Assembly (NCBI RefSeq): GCF_016862795.1 | Contig: NZ_BONQ01000094.1 | Span: forward strand, 1-64,000 | DNA from: Dactylosporangium siamense | GTDB lineage: Bacteria > Actinomycetota > Actinomycetes > Mycobacteriales > Micromonosporaceae | DNA length: 64,000 bases | Direction: 5' to 3' | Shown: piece after piece, positions 41,101-47,372 of the stretch | Layout of the letters: each line of letters begins with the position of its first letter | How positions within the stretch are numbered: position 1 is the first letter of the stretch | The notes under the pieces: generated by a model | Database searches by the model: none | Told to the model about the DNA's origin: nothing | The model's input: the letters and a program-made list of their open reading frames with translations, nothing else | Made by a program: the position numbers and the translations under genes

Positions 41101-42380
41101 TCACGCTGCTCGCCATCACCGCCGGCGCCGGCAGCGTCGCCGTGGCGGGCGGTACATCTTCACGCGGCGCCTCCCCGACTTCGCGGAAGGCTGGCAAGAT
41201 CGTTTCCGGGTCGGCCAAGCACTTCAAGGAGCAGTGGGAGGGCACGGGCCGCGGCGACCGCTCGTTCACCTGGCGGCTGCTGCCGGGCGGATGGCTCGAC
41301 AAGCGCAGCCTCGCCCTGCCGCAGCGCATCGCGCCGGTCTCGCCGCTGCTGGCGCGGATCCTCACCGACGGCTCGTACCTGCGCGCGATGCTCGGCGGTG
41401 CCTGGTGGGCGATGCCGGCCGCCGGCGCGGTCCTCGGCGCCGTGACCGCGGTGCGGAGCCACGGCTCGCCGCTGCCGTCCGCCGGGCTCATGCTCGCCCT
41501 CGTCGTCCTCGGCATCTTCGACGCGGTCGCCGGCCTGGCCGCCGCCGCGACCTTCGCCGCCATCGTCGCCGTCTCGGGTGGCATCGGCTCGACGGACTCC
41601 CTGCGCCTGCTGCTCGGCGTGTGCGCGCTGTGGTTCGCGATCGCGCTGCTCGCCGGCGTCGTCCGCCCGTTCCGCCGGCCCACGCCGCGGCGCGGCCTGG
41701 ACTGGTGGACCCGCGGCGCGGACGTGCTCATCGCGTCGCTCATGGGCGGCTGGGCGGTGCAGAAGAGCATCGGCGCCCTGAACGGCCTCGCCGGGCACGA
41801 ACTGCCCCTCGCCGGCTCCGCGAACCGGATCGCGCTCGCCGCGCTCACCGCGATCGCCACCCGGATCGTCCTGGAGTCCGTCGCCGGCTGGGCCTACCCG
41901 GAGCGCCTGCGCGCCGTGCGCCCGGAGAAGCTGCCGAAATCCGGCAAGCTCCAGCGGCTCGCCGCCATCGGCCTGCGCGCCGTGCTGTTCGTCTTCGTGA
42001 CGGTCGCGTTCCTCGGCACCCCATGGCAGCTCTGGGTCGGCACGGCCCTGTTCATCGTGCCGCAGGTGCTCAGCGTCTACGAGGACGCGTTCCCGAACCG
42101 GCCCCAACTGTTCCGGTTCCTGCCGAAGCGCATCATCAAGACGGTCTTCATGATGCTCGTCGGCACCCTGTCCGGCCTGGCCCTCGCCTGGCTCCTGGAC
42201 GACCCGGCCGCGCGCGTCGTCAACGGCTTCGTCCTGCTCTCCCTGCCCGGCCTCGCCTTCTCGCTCATCGAACTGTTCGGCCGCGAAGGCGACGAACGCG
42301 AACAGTCCTGGCCCCGCGAGCTCGCCGGCGGCGCGGTCGTCGCCGTCGGTATCGCCGCCGCCCTCGGCGTGTTCTCGTGA
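38106..42380 (+). CDS. Giant surface protein: nidogen-like domain, alternating Ig-like/MBG repeats, polytopic membrane domain
   Basis: A 1424-residue protein. A signal peptide (MTFRGRRAFRFLALLILATQ) precedes a nidogen-like domain to about residue 240 (VNFFGTTYSGMFVNNNGDVT, LAAFGNPIVAVAFFDVDTRA). Two repeat types then alternate from about 250 to 800. Type A units contain ASSGLPVTF-like cores ending CTVTAxQxGDxN; type B units resemble MBG domains (LSQVYDQASRPVTATVEPAG, ITYDGSATPPTAAGTYRVV). After a Pro/Ala linker and a single helix near 1000, a cytoplasmic basic stretch leads to about nine further helices up to the C-terminus. It looks like an adhesive or sensory ectodomain joined to a membrane channel- or transporter-like block of unknown family. 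Confidence 0.75.
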   Translation: MTFRGRRAFRFLALLILATQAAFLGLGVRPAAAAGPDAVVTDAGCTTNSLGRSDDGSSGQVPLGFPVNFFGTTYSGMFVNNNGDVTFGSAYSGFSGLNLAAFGNPIVAVAFFDVDTRAPATTPVSHGPITYAGRPAYCVNWVNVGYFSNGADRLNSSQLILVDRSETGAGNFDLVMNYDRLAYEPAGGLTVGYSSGTATYVHPGSGVPGALVDANTTTGLIRNSGGSGHLGRYVYQVRGGQPTPPGGQSIDFPAPGDVTYGGAPFPVSPTATSGLPVTLTAAGACTVAASTVTVTAVGTCTLTANQPGDGTYTAAAPVTRTFQVTKAPVSVSLAGLAQTYDGTARAVTATTDPDPGNGVMAVTYDGSALPPTAAGSYPVLGVYTSPTHDGTAAGTLVVARAAQTIAFPSFSARRYGDNALRLEASADSGLPVRYDTTGPCTASGGTLTVTGVGQCTVTASQAGDANHTAATPVARSFAIAKGAVTISLDGLSQVYDQASRPVTATVEPAGAGAASITYDGSATPPTAAGTYRVVATVDGPRYQGSLTATLTIAPAAQAIEFADLAAATFGDAPRALTARASSGLPVTFTATGSCEVRTAAVAYVRGGACVVTAHQAGDANRAAATAVARSVDVARAVQSVTLTAPRRLTVGGAADTVAATSNAGLPVSLTASGGCTLSAALLAPQHAGTCTVTAAQPGDDSWLPAAAATATTPVSPGTATLHVTGLAQVADGAPHAAVASTAPTGLTGVTVTYDGLTTAPSAAGTFRVVAALDNPDWVAVPVVARLSLTQPAAAPVTDPATGARPAPAPGAALSTVGGRPAAVTLAPAAGGGVTLTGDGFTAAVAAIGADSTRQPLDTDGRLVVDRAHQVSVSMTGFAPKTRTDVWLFSDPVLIGSETTDEHGAVEARLAVPASLPTGQHALQVNGVTATGAQRSVSVGLLLVDEPAVTPAVTVPAGADRRPAVAAPAPAVDADPLAALPEYIPAAHADAVVTTTVAGFTLLAITAGAGSVAVAGGTSSRGASPTSRKAGKIVSGSAKHFKEQWEGTGRGDRSFTWRLLPGGWLDKRSLALPQRIAPVSPLLARILTDGSYLRAMLGGAWWAMPAAGAVLGAVTAVRSHGSPLPSAGLMLALVVLGIFDAVAGLAAAATFAAIVAVSGGIGSTDSLRLLLGVCALWFAIALLAGVVRPFRRPTPRRGLDWWTRGADVLIASLMGGWAVQKSIGALNGLAGHELPLAGSANRIALAALTAIATRIVLESVAGWAYPERLRAVRPEKLPKSGKLQRLAAIGLRAVLFVFVTVAFLGTPWQLWVGTALFIVPQVLSVYEDAFPNRPQLFRFLPKRIIKTVFMMLVGTLSGLALAWLLDDPAARVVNGFVLLSLPGLAFSLIELFGREGDEREQSWPRELAGGAVVAVGIAAALGVFS

Positions 42381-42399
42381 CAGGGTCCCCGGGGCGGCG

Positions 42400-43482
42400 T
42401 CAGCGGGCCGGGAACCGCAGGATGCGGTCGTCGCCGTCGTGGACGTCGCCGCGGCCGTCGGTGTTGGACGTGGTGACCCACAGGGCGCCGTCCGGGGCGA
42501 CCTGCACGGTGCGCAGCCGGCCGTAGCGGCCCTGCAGGACGGCGGACGGCGGCCCGGTCGTGGCACCGACCAGCGGCACCGTCCACAGGCGTTCACCACG
42601 CAGCGCGGCCACGTAGGCGGTGGTGCCGCTGATCGCGATGCCGGACGGGGACGCCTCGCTCGTCGGCCAGGTGAGCAGCGGGTTGGTGTACCGGCCGCCG
42701 GCGGTGTCGCCGACGCCTTCGACCTCGGGCCAGCCGTAGTTGCGGCCGGCCTCGATCAGGTTGATCTCGTCGACGGCGTTCTGGCCGAACTCGGTGGCGA
42801 ACAGCCGGCCCTCGGTGTCCCAGGCGAGGCCCTGGACGTTGCGGTGGCCGAGGCTGTGCACGGTGACGGTGCCGTTCGGCGACACTCGCAGGATCTTGCC
42901 GTTGCGGCTGGCCGGGTCCTGCGAGCGGGAGGTGACGCCGGCGTCGCCGGTGCCGATGTACAGCAGCCCGTCGGGACCGAAGGCGATCCGCCCGCCGTTG
43001 TGGTTGCCGGCCTTCGCGATGCCGTCGACGATCACCTCGGGCCGGCCGTCGAGCCGGAAACGCACGACGCGGTTGTCCTGCTCGGCGGTGAAGTAGGCGT
43101 ACACGAGCCCGTCGTCGGCGTACTTCGGCGACACGGCCAGGCCGAGCAGGCCCCCCTCGCCGCCGGCGTCGACGCCCGGCACCCGGTGCACCTCCTGCGG
43201 CGTGGAACCGGGGCGCAGCCGCAGGATCCGGCCGGTGTCGCGTTCGGCGACGAGCGCGTCGCCGTCCGGCAGGAACGCCAGGCCCCACGGCACGTCGATG
43301 CCCCGCGCCACCTCCTGCGGGGCGCTGAGGTCGGGACGGCCGGACGGGACGCTGCCGGCGACCTGCCCGGAGGCGATGCCGGACTCCGCGGCGGAGCGGC
43401 CGTCGCTGTCACAACCGGCGATCGCGCCGGCGGCCAGCAGCGCCACCAGGACCCGGCGTGGACGGGTGGACAGGGTTGCCAT
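42400..43482 (-). CDS. PQQ-dependent sugar dehydrogenase-type lipoprotein (GSDH/YliI family)
   Basis: A 360-residue six-bladed beta-propeller of the soluble glucose/aldose dehydrogenase family. The signal peptide ends in the lipobox IAGC. Landmarks are VARGIDVPWGLAFLPDGDAL at the start, GGEGGLLGLAVSPKYADDG, AGNHNGGRIAFGPDGLLYIG (the His-Asn-Gly active-site loop) and HRNVQGLAWD. Family members oxidise aldose sugars outside the membrane using PQQ. GAAGGA lies 8 nt before ATG. It is transcribed convergently with the giant surface protein, 19 bp away. Confidence 0.9.
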   Translation of the reverse strand: MATLSTRPRRVLVALLAAGAIAGCDSDGRSAAESGIASGQVAGSVPSGRPDLSAPQEVARGIDVPWGLAFLPDGDALVAERDTGRILRLRPGSTPQEVHRVPGVDAGGEGGLLGLAVSPKYADDGLVYAYFTAEQDNRVVRFRLDGRPEVIVDGIAKAGNHNGGRIAFGPDGLLYIGTGDAGVTSRSQDPASRNGKILRVSPNGTVTVHSLGHRNVQGLAWDTEGRLFATEFGQNAVDEINLIEAGRNYGWPEVEGVGDTAGGRYTNPLLTWPTSEASPSGIAISGTTAYVAALRGERLWTVPLVGATTGPPSAVLQGRYGRLRTVQVAPDGALWVTTSNTDGRGDVHDGDDRILRFPAR

Positions 43483-43585
43483 CAGCGTGTCCTTCGGTCG
43501 GGCGACGTTGGGCGTCCTTCGACTATCCACGGCGCCCGGGGTCGGATCCACCAGGACGCGGCGTGATAGCACCTCCGTCCAGGAT

Positions 43586-43591
43586 TAGGCT
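43586..43591 (+). promoter_or_regulatory. Leaderless -10 (TAGGCT)
   Basis: TAGGCT ends 7 nt before the ATG at 43599, with no ribosome site. The layout implies transcription from the start codon. Confidence 0.6.
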
Positions 43592-43598
43592 CCCACTC

Positions 43599-43760
43599 AT
43601 GGCGAGGGACCGCACGGCCGAGGAACTGCGACGTCTCGGGGAGCGGCGGATGAACACCGCCATCATCTCGGTGGCGGTCGTCTACGGCGTGGTCGCCGTC
43701 TCCGCCGTGGTGGCCACGGTGGCCCTCGCGGTCTACGTCATACGGACGGTGTTCTTCTGA
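43599..43760 (+). CDS. Small membrane protein of 53 residues
   Basis: A charged N-terminal helix (MARDRTAEELRRLGERRMNT) is followed by one long hydrophobic segment (IISVAVVYGVVAVSAVVATV and onwards), ending at VIRTVFF. The leaderless promoter and correct codon bias support a real gene. Short single-pass proteins of this shape are common in actinomycetes, and no function can be inferred. Confidence 0.65.
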   Translation: MARDRTAEELRRLGERRMNTAIISVAVVYGVVAVSAVVATVALAVYVIRTVFF

Positions 43761-43860
43761 CCAACGCCTTCCGGACCGCGGTGACAGCCGATGGATTGGA
43801 ACTGACGATCTGCCGTTCGGCAGATGTGGGGCGGCCGGCCCTGGCGGCAGGCTGACCGGC

Positions 43861-44109
43861 ATGGGATCAGCGTCAGCTCGGTTCGGTGCGGCGTGCTGGG
43901 TGCTCGCCGCCGTCGTGTTCCTCGCCGCGCACCCGGTGGTGCAGGCGGCCTGGGCTCAGCCGTACAGCTGGGTCCACCACAACATCAGCGACCTCGGCAA
44001 CGTGACCTGCGGGCTCTGGGGCGACGACCCGCGATACCTGCCCGCCGCGTCCAGTTTGGCCTCACCGGCGACACGACTTGTGACCGTGCCGCCGAGCAGC
44101 GCGGCGTAG
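43861..44109 (+). pseudogene. 5' fragment of a DUF998 membrane protein
   Basis: The first 57 residues match the DUF998 family: MGSASARFGAACWVLAAVVF, then HPVVQAAWAQPYSWVHHNIS, then DLGNVTCGLWGDDPRY. Intact members are about 200 residues with six helices and continue with a conserved CSPxH block. Here the reading breaks after DDPRY into an unrelated 25-residue tail, which is the antisense of a truncated VOC gene. The junction near 44040 looks like a deletion that joined two convergent genes. Confidence 0.75.
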
Positions 44110-44198
44110 AAGTCCGCCATGACGTTCGGCTCCGGACAGTCGACCGTCATCGCCATCCACTCGACCAGCCCGGATCGCTGCGCGTGGTCACTCGTCAT
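44040..44198 (-). pseudogene. 5' fragment of a VOC/glyoxalase-family gene
   Basis: The minus strand from the ATG at 44198 encodes MTSDHAQRSGLVEWMAMTVD, then CPEPNVMADFYAALLGG, the first beta-alpha unit of a vicinal oxygen chelate protein, with AGGATGGG upstream as ribosome site. Beyond about residue 50 it runs antisense into the truncated DUF998 gene, so the rest of the domain (normally 110-240 residues) is lost. Confidence 0.72.
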
Positions 44199-44259
44199 GA
44201 GACCCATCCTGACAGGACAGCCAGCGCCGGTTGTGCACCGCGCTGGCACACTGAGCACC

Positions 44260-44691
44260 ATGCTGGACTCCGCGCAAGCGTTCATGCAGGCAGCCGAGCA
44301 CGCACTGGAGCGGGTGCCCGACGCCACCTGCGACCTCGGCGACGGCCGGCGGATCAGCGTGCGGGAGTTCCTGCACGACCTCGCCGCGGCAGCCGCGGAC
44401 TGGCCGCACACGCCACCGGAGCTGTGCTACGCCGACGTCATGCAGCACTGTTTCTGGACGCTGCTGCACGGCCGGCCCGAACCGGTTCCCGGCGAGCTCG
44501 TGGACGCCGACGACGTGGCGTTCGGGGTGATCGTCGCCATGACCAGCGCGGACCGCGGCGGCCATCACGCGGCCGCGGACCTGTGCGAGACGGCCCTGGC
44601 CTACATGGAGACCCTCCCCGCCTGGCAGGACGTGGACCTGACCATCGATCGACCCGACGGCGGCCCCCCGCAGTTCACGCTGACCCTCTGA
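44260..44691 (+). CDS. Hypothetical protein, acidic, 143 residues
   Basis: A soluble acidic protein: MLDSAQAFMQAAEHALERVP, GDGRRISVREFLHDLAAAAA, PELCYADVMQHCFWTLLHG and a C-terminus DVDLTIDRPDGGPPQFTLTL. No family is recognised. CACACT lies 7 nt before the ATG with no ribosome site, suggesting a leaderless message. Codon bias is normal for the genome. It ends in a hairpin shared with the convergent DUF4259 gene. Confidence 0.6.
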   Translation: MLDSAQAFMQAAEHALERVPDATCDLGDGRRISVREFLHDLAAAAADWPHTPPELCYADVMQHCFWTLLHGRPEPVPGELVDADDVAFGVIVAMTSADRGGHHAAADLCETALAYMETLPAWQDVDLTIDRPDGGPPQFTLTL

Positions 44692-44718
44692 CGGCGGGTG
44701 GGCACCGAGACGCCGTCA
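44689..44718. terminator. Hairpin between convergent genes
   Basis: TGACGGCG, which includes the stop codon, pairs with CGCCGTCA across a 14-nt loop. Confidence 0.6.
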
Positions 44719-44743
44719 CCGCGAAGTCTCCGGCGCTCAGACG

Positions 44744-45175
44744 TCAACCAGGCAACACCGAAGACGAGCGCAGGACTGCGGCGATCGCGTGGGCCGTGCG
44801 GGCGCCCTCGCAGTCCTCGTCGCCGTCGATCCAGGTGTCGTGCCAGTCGTTGCCGGGCTGCAACATCAGCTCCAGCCCGACGAGCGCTTGTGTCCGCAGT
44901 CCGATGTCGACGCCACCGATCACGACCGCGGCCTCGGCGCCGTGCCCGATGTCCGCCAGCTGCTCCATACCGCCGGGCACGCTCAGTGCCACAAGCGCCG
45001 CCGCGTCCACGACGTCCTGCTCGAACCAGTCAAAACCGCGCTCCCCGATCCGGGACACGCCGCCGAGAATCTCGCGCAGCACCGCCAGCCGTTCGTCGTC
45101 GGTGCTCCCGGCCAGCCGGTCGAGCAGGTCCTGGCCGGCATCACTCGCGAACGGTTCCGGTCCCCATGTCGCCAT
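44744..45175 (-). CDS. DUF4259 protein
   Basis: A 143-residue protein. The start MATWGPEPFASDAGQDLLDR is the typical opening of DUF4259 (MGTWGxGPFxND), so the longer frame upstream is rejected. VDAAALVALSVPGGM and NDWHDTWIDGDEDCEG follow. Function unknown; the family is often found near toxin or immunity-like genes, but none is evident here. TGTACT 7 nt before ATG suggests leaderless translation. Confidence 0.8.
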   Translation of the reverse strand: MATWGPEPFASDAGQDLLDRLAGSTDDERLAVLREILGGVSRIGERGFDWFEQDVVDAAALVALSVPGGMEQLADIGHGAEAAVVIGGVDIGLRTQALVGLELMLQPGNDWHDTWIDGDEDCEGARTAHAIAAVLRSSSVLPG

Positions 45176-45253
45176 GCCTCGCAGTACAGCACGGTCAAGG
45201 CCACTCGATGCGATCGCGGTGACCACCCGTGCGGCGAAAGCGGAGCGGCACGA

Positions 45254-45760
45254 TCAGGGCGGTTCGCGCCGGCGGCCGGTCGAGACGGTTTCGACCCGGC
45301 GCTTCAGCGCGGCGTTGTGTTGCTGGAATCCGATGAGGGATGTCGCGACAACACGCCCGAGCAGCGGCACGATCAGGCCGCGGTAGGTTTCGCCCTGGGT
45401 GACGTGGGTGCCACGGCCGTCGTCGATCGGCTCCAGTTCGAACCAGTGCTCACCGCTGAAGATTCCGGGGAGGCTGCCGCGCAGGCGGAGTTCGCGCGCG
45501 GGATCGACGATGAGGACGCGGGGGCGGATCCGCATCGGAGGGCCGACCGGAGGGTGCAGGTGGAAGGTCACCCGGCGCCCCGGCACCAGCTCGCCGTCGG
45601 CTCGCCGGATCTGCGGGTTCCACTCGGGGTAGCCGTCGAAATCGGTCAGCACGGCCCACACGTCGGCCGCGGGACGGTCGATGTCGACCGTGGTGGAGAC
45701 CGTCCGTGTGCACCGGGCGCGCAACCGGCCCGCCATCGACACCCAGGAGGTCCGGCTCAT
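45254..45760 (-). CDS. SRPBCC-fold (polyketide cyclase-like) protein
   Basis: A 168-residue START/SRPBCC domain: TVSTTVDIDRPAADVWAVLT, DFDGYPEWNPQIRRADGELV, a VTFHLHPP strand, GIFSGEHWFELEPIDDGRGT and a long C-terminal helix. Such proteins bind hydrophobic ligands in a deep cavity. Its ATG overlaps the TGA of the upstream HTH gene, so regulator and ligand-binding protein are made together, as in ArsR/SRPBCC pairs. A basic leader RLRARCTRTV precedes the fold. Confidence 0.85.
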   Translation of the reverse strand: MSRTSWVSMAGRLRARCTRTVSTTVDIDRPAADVWAVLTDFDGYPEWNPQIRRADGELVPGRRVTFHLHPPVGPPMRIRPRVLIVDPARELRLRGSLPGIFSGEHWFELEPIDDGRGTHVTQGETYRGLIVPLLGRVVATSLIGFQQHNAALKRRVETVSTGRRREPP

Positions 45761-46014
45761 CGGGGCCGGGCCGCCTTGACGTGCTTGGCGAAGCGTTGAT
45801 GTGCCGCCTGCTTGCTGATGCCGAACGCGTCGCCGATCTCCGACCATGACGCGCCCTGCCGGGACGCGGCAACCGCCGCCTCGGCGGCGGCCGCCCGAGC
45901 CAGGGCCTCGAGGCGCGCCGACATGGCCAACGCCTCGAACGGGTCGGAGCTGGTCAGCGCGGCCAGCCGCGCCCGCAGAACCGCAGTCTCGTCGTGTCCA
46001 GGTTGCTCCGGCAT
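45757..46014 (-). CDS. Small HTH regulator coupled to the SRPBCC gene
   Basis: An 85-residue DNA-binding protein. The helix-turn-helix is ASWSEIGDAFGISKQAAHQR followed by FAKHVKAARPR. The first half is an Ala-rich helix (LAALTSSDPFEALAMSARLE) likely used for dimerisation. There is no effector domain, so the coupled SRPBCC protein may be the sensor. Two identical inverted repeats lie directly upstream and are the likely autoregulatory sites. Confidence 0.82.
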   Translation of the reverse strand: MPEQPGHDETAVLRARLAALTSSDPFEALAMSARLEALARAAAAEAAVAASRQGASWSEIGDAFGISKQAAHQRFAKHVKAARPR

Positions 46015-46015
46015 T

Positions 46016-46061
46016 CGTCAAGGATGCTTGACGCCCGACCCGCCGTCAAGGGCTCTTGACG
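46016..46061. promoter_or_regulatory. Duplicated operator CGTCAAGNNNNCTTGACG
   Basis: Two copies, 46016-46033 and 46044-46061, have identical 7-bp arms and different 4-bp centres (GATG and GGCT). Their centres are 28 bp apart. The first begins 1 bp before the HTH start codon. Arm-and-centre conservation with variable spacer is the mark of a dimeric protein site. Confidence 0.82.
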
Positions 46062-46102
46062 CCTCTCGGCCGGCGGCATGTATGGCCGGACGGTGCCACC
46101 GA

Positions 46103-46951
46103 TCAGGTGTCCAGCGGCCGCCACAGCCAGCGAAGTGCGTCCGGCAGCAGGACACCGCCGTGGTTGGGGTTATGGCCGCCGTCGCCGAGCGCGAGCCGGA
46201 AGTCGTAGCCCGCCTCCGCCAGGGCGGCGGCGACGCGCAGGTTGCCGGCGAGCCAGTTCCGTGCCGGCTCGTTCCAGTGCAAGTCCCGGTGGCCGGCTTG
46301 CAGGAAGATGCGCAGCGGCTTGCGGGGGACGCTGCGGATGAGCTCGGGGTACGGGTTTCCGCCCGGCATCTGCACGAAGCTGGACAGGCAGCAGATCACC
46401 CGGCGGAACATGTCCGGGCGCAGCCATGCCACGGTGAAGGCGCAGTTGCCGCCGCTGCTGCCGCCACAGATGCCCCACCCGCCCGGATCCTCGGTGATGC
46501 AGTGGCGTGCCGCGACCTGCGGGATGATTTCGGTCAGCAGGAAGGTGGCGTACCGGTCGTCGAACGCGTCGTACTCGACGTTGCGTTGCTTCGGCCCGGC
46601 GGCGCCGTCGCGGGCGCCGGGATCGACGAACACGCCGATGGTGACCGGGATGTCACCGTGGCTGACGAGGTTGTCCAGGACGATCGCGCCACGGACCTCC
46701 CCGTCCGGATCCAGGTACAGCCGGCCATCCAGGAACACCATCAGCGCCGCGGGCCGCGACGGGTCGTATTGCGCCGGCAGGTGGACCCAGAACCTCCGCG
46801 ACGTGCCCGGATAGACGATGCTGCCGTTCCAGTCGAACTCGACGGTCCGGCCGGCGGGCACTCCCGGCCGCCGTGTCGAGTCGGGGCCGTGGGCGTACCG
46901 AACGTCCGACTGGTCGACGGGAAGGGGCTGGAAGGGCACCTCGAGGGTCAT
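46103..46951 (-). CDS. Esterase of the Fes/IroE-like (esterase D) alpha/beta hydrolase family
   Basis: A 282-residue cytoplasmic enzyme. An N-terminal beta region leads to RRFWVHLPAQYDPSRPAALM, then the oxyanion strand MVFLDGRLYLD. The nucleophile elbow is WGICGGSSGGNCAFTVAW (GxSxG), followed by GHRDLHWNEPARNWLAGNLR and the His loop LALGDGGHNPNHGG. Relatives hydrolyse enterobactin-type or other esters. No siderophore genes are near. TAGGGT 6 nt before ATG suggests leaderless translation. Confidence 0.85.
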   Translation of the reverse strand: MTLEVPFQPLPVDQSDVRYAHGPDSTRRPGVPAGRTVEFDWNGSIVYPGTSRRFWVHLPAQYDPSRPAALMVFLDGRLYLDPDGEVRGAIVLDNLVSHGDIPVTIGVFVDPGARDGAAGPKQRNVEYDAFDDRYATFLLTEIIPQVAARHCITEDPGGWGICGGSSGGNCAFTVAWLRPDMFRRVICCLSSFVQMPGGNPYPELIRSVPRKPLRIFLQAGHRDLHWNEPARNWLAGNLRVAAALAEAGYDFRLALGDGGHNPNHGGVLLPDALRWLWRPLDT

Positions 46952-46957
46952 GGGCGG

Positions 46958-46963
46958 ACCCTA
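46958..46963 (-). promoter_or_regulatory. Leaderless -10 (TAGGGT)
   Basis: On the minus strand TAGGGT ends 6 nt before the ATG at 46951, and no ribosome site is present. Confidence 0.6.
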
Positions 46964-47062
46964 CGGGCAAGGTGTCGCGCTCATCGATGCGGTTGCGCAC
47001 ACCGTCCGTTGCCCGTCGCTGGTTGACCTTGCCGTAGGCGGCAGGGTTGCATGATCGCCGGC

Positions 47063-47200
47063 ATGGACAGCACCGCGCCGCAGCGCGTCAGGATCGTTGC
47101 CGTCACCGGGGCCGGCACCGGCATCGGCCGCGCCACCGCCCGCGCGTTCGCGCCGAGGGCGCCCACGTGGTCGCGATCGGACGGCGCCGCGCTCCGGGAG
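47063..47200 (+). pseudogene. N-terminal remnant of a short-chain dehydrogenase
   Basis: From ATG 47063 the frame reads RIVAVTGAGTGIGRATARAF, the complete TGxxxGIG cofactor loop. The continuation, EGAHVVAIGRRRA, is found only in the +1-shifted frame (around 47155-47195), so a frameshift is present. About 200 residues, including the YxxxK site, are missing. The following 170 bp to the next gene hold no recognisable coding remnant. Confidence 0.75.
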
Positions 47201-47372
47201 CGGACCGCCGGCCGCGGGAACGCCCTCAGCCACCCGTCGGGACGAAGTACCCGAGAAGGCTGATCAGAAGTCCGTACGCGTCGCCGAGCGCCGTTCCGTG
47301 CGACGAGCGGGTCGCGCCGATCGTGGCAGGCGGGCACTCGAAGTGTCGAACCGTATCGGTGAGACTGATGCG
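47201..47372. other. Intergenic DNA after the SDR remnant
   Basis: A stretch of 172 bp in which I see no gene. A minus-strand frame ending at 47226 (GDAYGLLISLLGYFVPTGG) looks faintly protein-like, but I could not place it. GAGACT 6 nt before the GTG at 47373 is a weak -10 candidate. Confidence 0.3.

Noticed and set aside
47226-47343. Minus-strand frame ending GDAYGLLISLLGYFVPTGG as a gene fragment
   Set aside because: No start, ribosome site or family match could be found.
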